Of a stretch of DNA of 8,741 nucleotides, positions 1 to 4,538 are shown piece after piece. The stretch covers positions 1 to 8,741 of the forward strand of contig JAJDDU010000530.1 of assembly GCA_029260155.1 (NCBI GenBank), given 5' to 3'. The notes beneath the pieces were generated by a model that saw nothing but the letters and a program-made list of their open reading frames with translations, did no database searches and was not told where the DNA came from. Origin of the DNA: Phycisphaerae bacterium. GTDB taxonomy: Bacteria > Planctomycetota > Phycisphaerae > UBA1845. How positions within the stretch are numbered: the stretch's first letter is position 1; every line of letters starts with the position of its first letter. Position numbers and translations under genes: made by a program.

Positions 1-325
1 AGTACACATCGCCGACCGACGTATGCGGCGCGAACAATACAAGGTTGGAGTCCGCCACGAATCCGCGGCTGAACAGAATAAGAGACCGTATCGCCAGCAC
101 GCCGAAACCGAGGAAAATGACTTGGTGTGCAATGCCGGCCAGCGCGTAGCGGCGCATGCGCTTCTGTGCGAACGCGTACTTCAGCGTGGCCCGTATGCGA
201 TCCCCGACGCGGTCGAATCTCGCCGCATCGCTGCCCGCCTTGAGCAATCGCCACTTCCGGCCGGCGGTGTACACGAACACGCCGAGCGTGACGAGCAGCA
301 GGAGTGTCATGAACAGTGGGCTCAT
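1..325 (-). CDS. EMO-like membrane Fe-S oxidoreductase, N-terminal part (ETF:quinone oxidoreductase type), partial
   Basis: This is the 5' part of a gene cut by the left window edge; 108 residues are visible. An ATG at 325 is preceded by a strong Shine-Dalgarno (GGGAGGT, 6 nt spacing). A hydrophobic helix (about residues 3-20) is followed by a basic amphipathic stretch (about 33-59) containing AFAQKRMRR, then a second helix (about 60-85) with AHQVIFLGFGVLAIRSLILF. This pattern matches the NarI-like cytochrome b domain at the start of membrane proteins that continue into 4Fe-4S and HdrD/CCG domains. Those proteins are encoded beside etfBA and pass ETF electrons to menaquinone. His67 is a plausible haem b ligand. 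The gene lies 45 bp after etfA on the same strand, which supports the call. The Fe-S and CCG domains are outside the window, so the identification rests on the N-terminus and context. A plain NarI-like subunit is the main alternative. Confidence 0.72.
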   Translation of the reverse strand, partial: MSPLFMTLLLLVTLGVFVYTAGRKWRLLKAGSDAARFDRVGDRIRATLKYAFAQKRMRRYALAGIAHQVIFLGFGVLAIRSLILFSRGFVADSNLVLFAPHTSVGDVY

Positions 326-331
326 AGATCT

Positions 332-338
332 ACCTCCC
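332..338 (-). promoter_or_regulatory. Shine-Dalgarno of the EMO-like gene
   Basis: GGGAGGT on the minus strand sits 6 nt before the ATG at 325, inside the 45-bp gap after etfA. It is the strongest ribosome binding site in the etf cluster. It fixes the start and suggests that the membrane partner is translated independently rather than by coupling to etfA. Confidence 0.75.
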
Positions 339-370
339 GAAAGGCGCTGACGCGGCCGTGTTGCGGCGCG

Positions 371-1360
371 CTACCGTTCGAGCAGCTTCTTGAATTCCTG
401 TGTCAGCAATGGCACGAGCACGAAGAGATCGATCACACAGCCATAGTTGGCCAGCTTGAAGATCGGCGCTTCGGCCTTTGTGTTGACGGCCACGATCACC
501 TTGCTGCCGCGCATCCCGGCGAGATGCTGAATCGCGCCATCGATCCCGCACGCTATGTACATCGCTGGAGTAACGACTTTGCCCGTCAATCCGACCTGGC
601 GGGTGTGCGGCTGATACCCCGCGTCACAGGCTGCGCGAGACGCACCGACCGCGCCATCGAGCACTTCAGCCAGATCGCAAATGATCTTGAAATTCTCTTC
701 CGATTTCAGTGCCCGTCCGCCGGAGACCACAATGTCGGCTTCGGTCACATCCTTGACGCCGCTCGTCGTGCTGACGATCTCTTTGAGCGAAAGTCGCGTG
801 TCCTCGGCCCGCAGCGCCGCTGCAACCGACACCGTCTCAGCCGTCGCGCCATCCGCTGGTTCGGCGGCGGGATAGACGTTGGATCGAATCGTCACCATCT
901 GGAGTCGATCGCCGGTCAGACGAAACTTGCTGGACACCTTGCCGCAGTACATGGGCGTCGTGGCGATGAGATCCTCGCCGTCGGCATCCACTTCGGTGCA
1001 ATCGATGACCAATGCAGCCCGCTTGCGCGCACCGACCCGCGAGGCAAGATCACGTCCCAGAGCCGTCGTCGGCATCAACACCGTTTTCGGTGATGCAGCG
1101 TCAATGGCGGCCGACAGTGCCGAAGCGTAGGGCATTACCCGGTAGCTCTCGAATTCCGCGTCGTCGGCTAGATAGACTTTCTTCGCGCCGCAAGCGGCGA
1201 TCTTGTCCGCCAAGCCCGCAATCCCGCTGCCGATCACGCACGCTTCGACCTGCCCGCCGGTCTTGGATGCGAGCTCCGCGGCAACATGCATTAACTGAAA
1301 GGTGGCAGGGTAGATGTTGCCGCCCCGTTGTTCGACGTATACGAGTATGTTGCTTGCCAT
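371..1360 (-). CDS. etfA: Electron transfer flavoprotein subunit alpha (FAD-binding)
   Basis: The 329-residue protein has the usual EtfA length and forms a soluble heterodimer with EtfB, carrying FAD electrons from acyl-CoA dehydrogenase-type enzymes to a membrane quinone reductase. The N-terminal ETF fold begins MASNILVYVEQRGG. The C-terminal FAD domain shows SGGR (213-216), VGASR (238-242), GLTGK (257-261), GAIQHLAGM (275-283) and APIF (298-301). By spacing, R242, T259 and H279 correspond to the conserved flavin-site Arg, Thr and His of human ETFA (R249, T266, H286). Two residues are odd. Position 274 is Asp where the motif usually reads GISGAIQH, and ANYG (304-307) replaces the common ADYG. 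The ATG lies 2 nt after the etfB stop; GAGGAGG is 16 nt upstream, too far to be an ideal ribosome binding site, so reinitiation coupled to etfB is likely. Confidence 0.96.
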   Translation of the reverse strand: MASNILVYVEQRGGNIYPATFQLMHVAAELASKTGGQVEACVIGSGIAGLADKIAACGAKKVYLADDAEFESYRVMPYASALSAAIDAASPKTVLMPTTALGRDLASRVGARKRAALVIDCTEVDADGEDLIATTPMYCGKVSSKFRLTGDRLQMVTIRSNVYPAAEPADGATAETVSVAAALRAEDTRLSLKEIVSTTSGVKDVTEADIVVSGGRALKSEENFKIICDLAEVLDGAVGASRAACDAGYQPHTRQVGLTGKVVTPAMYIACGIDGAIQHLAGMRGSKVIVAVNTKAEAPIFKLANYGCVIDLFVLVPLLTQEFKKLLER

Positions 1361-1362
1361 GG

Positions 1363-2154
1363 CTATACGACTTTCGCCTCCTCACGTAGCAGTCGGACCA
1401 ACTCGCGGGCCATTTCTTCCGGCTCGCCCTCAATCATCTTGCACTCCGGCCGCGGCGGCGGGGGCGTCATCGAATCGAGATGAGTGCCCGCGGTGGACGC
1501 TTCCACACCCGGCAGTTCCGCAGAGGTCAACACCTGCACCGGCTTCTTCTTCGCCTTCATCAAGTTCGGAAGCGACGGATAACGCGGTTCCACCAGACCC
1601 TTCTCGATCGTCAACAGTGCCGGAAGCGTGCACTCAACGATTTCCTCGGCTCCCTCGATGCGTCGTCGCGCGGTGAAGCTCTTGCCGTCGTCAGCTATCT
1701 CCAAACCGGTCACCGCGCCGACGTGGGGCCAATCCAAAAATTCCGCAAGCGCAGGGCCCACCGCCCCGCTATCGAGATCGATGTTGTATTTCCCGCACAC
1801 GATGAGGTCGTAGTTCTGCTCGTCCTTCTTGATCGCTTCCGCGATGGTGTAGGCTGCGAACAACTCGTTCATGGACTCGAACTTTGGATCGTTGATGTGA
1901 ATGGCCCGATCCGCGCCCATTGCCAGCGCTGTGCGCATCGCCTCGGAGGCTTTGTCGCCGCCGAGACAGATTACCGCGATGTCCTCGACATCGCCGCGTT
2001 TCTCGCGTAGCTGGATGGCCAACTCGACCCCGAACTCGTCGAACGGGTCGCAGACCTGCTTCAGCCCCGCGGTTTCAATGCCCGACGCGTCACCCTTGAC
2101 CTTGATGGCCGCGTTGGAATCGGGCACCTGTTTGATCACAGTGAGTATGTTCAC
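1363..2154 (-). CDS. etfB: Electron transfer flavoprotein subunit beta
   Basis: This 263-residue protein is the partner of EtfA and holds the second nucleotide cofactor (AMP or FAD) and the dehydrogenase recognition loop. It opens MNILTVIKQVPD, the classic EtfB start. It carries the ETF-beta signature VEPRYPSLPNLMKAKKK (188-204), which docks partner dehydrogenases, and a cofactor loop GKYNIDLDSGAVGP (121-134). That loop normally resembles GKQAxDxDxGQVGP, so Tyr-Asn replaces Gln-Ala and Ala replaces Gln here. A GTG start at 2154 is chosen over an in-frame TTG at 2163 for two reasons. AAGGGAG sits 9 nt before the GTG but directly abuts the TTG, and the family begins at this Met. The gene is first of etfB-etfA-EMO, with a 2-nt gap to etfA. 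Whether it is a simple or bifurcating ETF cannot be settled by eye. The membrane partner downstream favours the simple quinone-linked type. Confidence 0.95.
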   Translation of the reverse strand: MNILTVIKQVPDSNAAIKVKGDASGIETAGLKQVCDPFDEFGVELAIQLREKRGDVEDIAVICLGGDKASEAMRTALAMGADRAIHINDPKFESMNELFAAYTIAEAIKKDEQNYDLIVCGKYNIDLDSGAVGPALAEFLDWPHVGAVTGLEIADDGKSFTARRRIEGAEEIVECTLPALLTIEKGLVEPRYPSLPNLMKAKKKPVQVLTSAELPGVEASTAGTHLDSMTPPPPRPECKMIEGEPEEMARELVRLLREEAKVV

Positions 2155-2163
2155 CCGGTGCAA

Positions 2164-2170
2164 CTCCCTT
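2164..2170 (-). promoter_or_regulatory. Shine-Dalgarno deciding the GTG start of etfB
   Basis: AAGGGAG on the minus strand is followed by a 9-nt spacer and then GTG at 2154. The longer in-frame alternative, TTG at 2163, touches this motif with no spacing and is therefore unlikely to be used. Confidence 0.65.
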
Positions 2171-2220
2171 CGTCGATGCCAGTCTTGTTGATGCGGCGAC
2201 CGCCCGCCGCAGGGCTTCGC

Positions 2221-2249
2221 ATGTTAGACGATTTCACCAACCTTGTGGA
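2221..2249 (-). promoter_or_regulatory. Weak candidate promoter for the etfB-etfA-EMO operon
   Basis: In the 187-bp gap between the acylphosphatase gene and etfB, the minus strand shows TCCACA, a 17-nt spacer, then TAACAT. Each hexamer matches 4 of 6 sigma70 consensus positions. The position, about 65 bp before the GTG start, is sensible, but matches this weak are expected by chance and the organism's consensus is not known. The operon could instead be read from upstream of the acylphosphatase gene. Confidence 0.2.
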
Positions 2250-2341
2250 CCCCACTAAACGCCGATTTGAGCTGTCGCCAAACCGAGACAGTACGGGAGC
2301 GGAGGAGAGTTCTCGGGCGGCATGCTGCCTGTGCGGTTCCC

Positions 2342-2617
2342 TCACGCGCGAATCGCAAAACCGTCAAATTCACTGCGCGCAGCAGAATCGCTACCCTCAG
2401 TGTCACGGATGTAGCCCGCCATCGCCTTCCGCACACCGCTGATGAAACGGTCGAGTTCAGCCGCCTCTCCCTCAGCCACGAGCTCCACACGCCCGTCCGG
2501 CAGGTTCCGCACGTAGCCGGTCACCTCGAACCCACCGGCCACCTCCCGCGTAGTCGCCCGGAAGAAAACACCCTGCACGGTCCCTGAGAACAGCACTTGT
2601 CGACGAATTACGCTCAC
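2342..2617 (-). CDS. acyP: Acylphosphatase
   Basis: This small cytosolic enzyme hydrolyses the carboxyl-phosphate bond of acyl phosphates such as acetyl phosphate or 1,3-bisphosphoglycerate. From the GTG at 2617 it is 91 residues, the normal family length. It contains SGTVQGVFFRATT (11-23) with the phosphate-binding Arg20, then GYVRNLPDGRVE (34-45) with the catalytic Asn38, and ends in FAIRA, like the usual C-terminal Arg-containing strand. The loop reads VQGVFFR rather than the common bacterial VQGVGFR, a variant also found in animal acylphosphatases. An in-frame open stretch extends upstream to 2659, but that would add a 14-residue Arg-rich tail. The GTG has a modest AGG 9 nt before it; a TTG three codons earlier is another possibility. 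It lies 187 bp upstream of etfB on the same strand and is divergent from the secreted-protein gene. A functional link to the etf genes is not shown. Confidence 0.9.
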   Translation of the reverse strand: MSVIRRQVLFSGTVQGVFFRATTREVAGGFEVTGYVRNLPDGRVELVAEGEAAELDRFISGVRKAMAGYIRDTEGSDSAARSEFDGFAIRA

Positions 2618-2752
2618 AGCGACCAACCTAAGGCGCGTCCGCCGCCTGGGCAAGGGCACTGGCCATCGGAGGCAAAATGTGCGATGCTAACCGCGCCGCG
2701 CGTCAGCTGTCCTGATAATGCGGCGAGTATACCGAACTCGGAGGTTGTTGTG
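2618..2752. promoter_or_regulatory. Divergent intergenic region between acyP and the secreted-protein gene
   Basis: This 135-bp spacer must hold the start signals for two outward-facing genes. On the plus strand, GATAAT (2714-2719) is a good -10 match, 5 of 6, but no convincing -35 lies 16-18 bp before it. On the minus strand, AGGACA with an 18-nt spacer and TAGCAT (4 of 6 each) could serve acyP. Neither call is strong. No clear operator or RNA element was seen. Confidence 0.3.
2740..2744 (+). promoter_or_regulatory. Shine-Dalgarno fixing the start of the secreted-protein gene
   Basis: GGAGG lies 8 nt before the ATG at 2753. It supports this start over the ATG at 2597, which would place 52 residues of Pro/Lys-rich sequence before the signal peptide and would overlap the start of acyP. 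Confidence 0.75.
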
Positions 2753-3322
2753 ATGCGAAGCGTCTTGGTACTGGTCGGGGTTATTGTGGTGTGTGCGACG
2801 TCGGTGTCCCAGGCTCAGGTGAGCTGGGATGTATTCGATGACACGGAATCAACATCGACGTGTGACATCGTGAACACGGCCGACAGTGAGTTGGTCGTAC
2901 TCTCGGCGACGGGCCAATTGATGATTGTCAGTGGCGTTGACACCATCCTGACCGACACGTTTGTCCGGGCGAACGGGGACGTCGATTTTGAAGGCAATCC
3001 CACGGGCTTCATCGGCTTCGCAGAAGATGCAGACGGCTTTCGCACGCTGTGGTGGCAGACGATAGGTGGACGCGTGGTCCAGTTGGATGCCTTCGATGCC
3101 GAGCCCTTCGAGAGTGACCTTGCTCCGTCGGATTTCGCGTCGGTTCCCTGCGACGCCTGTGAATTCGTCGACGACCCTCCCTTCGGCGTGTGCGATGGCG
3201 ACCTCGTGATCGACATTCCGCCGATCAGCGTCGACTTCTGCGGTACGGGCGTCGCGAGCAACGCGTTTCTTACGATGAGCTTCTGCGGATTCGTCGGGCT
3301 GCGGTTGACGCGGCGCTGGTAA
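2753..3322 (+). CDS. Small secreted protein of unknown function with Cys-Gly/hydrophobic/Arg C-terminal tail
   Basis: I do not recognise a family for this 189-residue protein. Residues 1-21 form a clear Sec signal peptide: MRSV, a hydrophobic core of V, L and I, then SVSQA with a plausible signal peptidase I cut after Ala21. The mature part is acidic, rich in Asp, Thr, Val and Phe, and looks beta-rich. Cys residues at 37, 133, 136, 147, 163 and 177 could form disulfides outside the cytoplasm. The tail has three parts: CGTG (163-166), a mostly hydrophobic stretch (about 167-184) containing FLTMSFCGFVGL, and a final TRRW. This layout resembles protein-sorting tails such as PEP-CTERM or GlyGly-CTERM without matching those consensus motifs. 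The gene stands alone, divergent from acyP and convergent with fbp. Expression is supported by GGAGG 8 nt before the ATG. Function is unknown. Confidence 0.8.
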   Translation: MRSVLVLVGVIVVCATSVSQAQVSWDVFDDTESTSTCDIVNTADSELVVLSATGQLMIVSGVDTILTDTFVRANGDVDFEGNPTGFIGFAEDADGFRTLWWQTIGGRVVQLDAFDAEPFESDLAPSDFASVPCDACEFVDDPPFGVCDGDLVIDIPPISVDFCGTGVASNAFLTMSFCGFVGLRLTRRW

Positions 3323-3347
3323 GACCAACCCGTGTGTCGTGGACGTG

Positions 3348-3430
3348 GTAGCGTCCGGACTCCGTGCCGGACATCGAACACAGAATCACACCAGTAGGCA
3401 ATTCCGTCCGCCACAGGGGGCGGACGCTAC
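3348..3430. repeat. Nested inverted repeat between convergent genes; possible dispersed element or bidirectional terminator
   Basis: The element is bounded by an exact 10-bp inverted repeat: GTAGCGTCCG at 3348-3357 and CGGACGCTAC at 3421-3430. Inside are two smaller hairpins: GTCCGG/CCGGAC (3353-3358 with 3367-3372, 8-nt loop) and GTCCGCC/GGCGGAC (3406-3412 with 3419-3425, 6-nt loop). It fills most of the 125-bp space between the stop codons of the secreted-protein gene and fbp, where a shared terminator would be expected. No T-tract follows either stem, so intrinsic termination is unproven. The symmetric ends and GTCCG-rich text also look like a small dispersed intergenic repeat. There is only one copy in this window. 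Confidence 0.6.
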
Positions 3431-3447
3431 GCACGCCGATCGCGAAT

Positions 3448-4455
3448 CTAGCGCATGAACTCCATCACGCGGTCGACTTCGGACTTGCTGCCGATCAGAA
3501 GCGGTGTGCGCGCGTGCAGTGAATCGGGCTGCCTTTCGAGGACGCGCCCCTTGAAGTCCATCGCGGCGCCGCCCGCCTGTTCGGCAATGAAGCCCAGCGG
3601 ATTGGCCTCGTAGAGCAGGCGCAGCTTGCCGCCGGGGTTCTTCGCCGTCGGTGGATACAGGAACACGCCGCCCTTCAGCAGCGTCCGATGGAAATCGGAC
3701 ACCAGCGAGCCGATGTAGCGCAGCCCGTACCCTCCCGACTCCTCGGTTTTCGCCCACGCCAGATAGTCACGGACGCCCTGGGGAAACGAGTCCAAGTATG
3801 CTTCGTTGACGCTGTACATCTTGCCGGTATCCGGCATGCGGACGCCGTCGGTGTGCAGCACGTAGGCGCCGATCGAAGGATCGAGCGTAAACATGTGCAC
3901 GCCGTTGCCCGTCGTGTAAGCCAGCACAGTGCTGCTGCCGTAAACGACATAGCCAGCCGCCACCTGTTGCACTCCGGGTTGAAGGCAATGCGGCAACGCA
4001 CCTTCGGATTCGGGAACATCGTCGCGGTAACGGAGTACGGAGAAGATGGTCCCGATGGACACGTTCACATCGATGTTGCTGGATCCGTCGAGCGGGTCAA
4101 ACAGCACCGTGTATTTGCCCGGCTCGGCGGGCGATTTTACGATCGTCGGCTCGTCATCTTCCTCGGACACCATGATGCCGACAATGTCGCGGTAGGCTAG
4201 GCAGCGGAGAATGGTCTCGTTGGCGACAATATCGAGTTTTTGCACGAGTTCGCCCTGCACGTTCTCCTTTCCCAAGCTGCCCAGGACGTCGACGATTCCC
4301 GCGCAGCGAACGTACGATTGGATGATCCGTGTCGCCAGTGCGATGCCCGACAGAATCCAGGAAAGATCACCCGTAGCAGTCGGAAACGCGCGCTGTTGCT
4401 CGCGGATGTGCTGCACGATGGTAACAATAGGCCTGGTCATTGCTTCCGTTGTCAT
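3448..4455 (-). CDS. fbp: Fructose-1,6-bisphosphatase, class I
   Basis: This cytosolic enzyme removes the 1-phosphate from fructose 1,6-bisphosphate, the committed step of gluconeogenesis and also used in pentose-phosphate cycles. The 335-residue length is typical of class I. Metal and substrate motifs are intact: VSEEDDEP (96-103), DPLDGSSN (120-127) with the metal-binding acidic residues, YIGSLVSDFHRTLLKGG (247-263), and GKLRLLYEANPLGFIAEQAG (276-295), which holds the sugar-phosphate contacts and a metal-site Glu. The ATG at 4455 has GGAG 10 nt upstream. A second ATG at 4440 would lose five residues and is less well spaced. The gene lies 83 bp downstream of the polyferredoxin-TPR gene on the same strand, so co-transcription is possible, and it is convergent with the secreted-protein gene. 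No truncation or missing active-site residue was seen. Confidence 0.97.
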   Translation of the reverse strand: MTTEAMTRPIVTIVQHIREQQRAFPTATGDLSWILSGIALATRIIQSYVRCAGIVDVLGSLGKENVQGELVQKLDIVANETILRCLAYRDIVGIMVSEEDDEPTIVKSPAEPGKYTVLFDPLDGSSNIDVNVSIGTIFSVLRYRDDVPESEGALPHCLQPGVQQVAAGYVVYGSSTVLAYTTGNGVHMFTLDPSIGAYVLHTDGVRMPDTGKMYSVNEAYLDSFPQGVRDYLAWAKTEESGGYGLRYIGSLVSDFHRTLLKGGVFLYPPTAKNPGGKLRLLYEANPLGFIAEQAGGAAMDFKGRVLERQPDSLHARTPLLIGSKSEVDRVMEFMR

Positions 4456-4519
4456 ATTCCCGATTCTCCAGCAGCGCGACGCTCAGTGTCGGTGTCCCCG
4501 ATGCTCTGTCGCAACCCTA

Positions 4520-4533
4520 ACGCGCCAGCGCGT
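4520..4533 (-). terminator. Short hairpin just after the polyferredoxin-TPR gene
   Basis: ACGCG-CTGG-CGCGT on the minus strand begins a few bases after the TGA at 4539. It is a 5-bp stem with a 4-nt loop and no following T-run, only TTAGGGTTGC. It could slow transcription before fbp but is too weak to call a firm terminator. Confidence 0.2.
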
Positions 4534-4538
4534 CGGCA

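Noticed and set aside
23..1093. A 356-codon open frame on the plus strand
   Set aside because: It lies antisense to etfA and the EMO-like gene, which have clear family motifs. Its translation is rich in Arg, His and Cys with no domain, as expected of a GC-rich antisense shadow.
1363..2154. A bifurcating ETF (FixAB-like)
   Set aside because: No FixC/FixX-type partner is present. The next gene looks like a membrane quinone reductase, which fits a simple quinone-linked ETF better, though the cofactor loop is atypical.
2597..2752. N-terminal extension of the secreted protein to the ATG at 2597
   Set aside because: The signal peptide begins at 2753 with a good GGAGG. The extension would overlap acyP and bury the signal peptide.
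2849..3328. A 159-codon open frame on the minus strand opposite the secreted protein
   Set aside because: The plus-strand frame has a Shine-Dalgarno, a signal peptide and ordered composition, while the minus frame has none of these.
3406..3425. GTCCGCC/GGCGGAC hairpin as a classical rho-independent terminator
   Set aside because: No T-tract follows on either strand. It is kept only as part of the larger inverted repeat.
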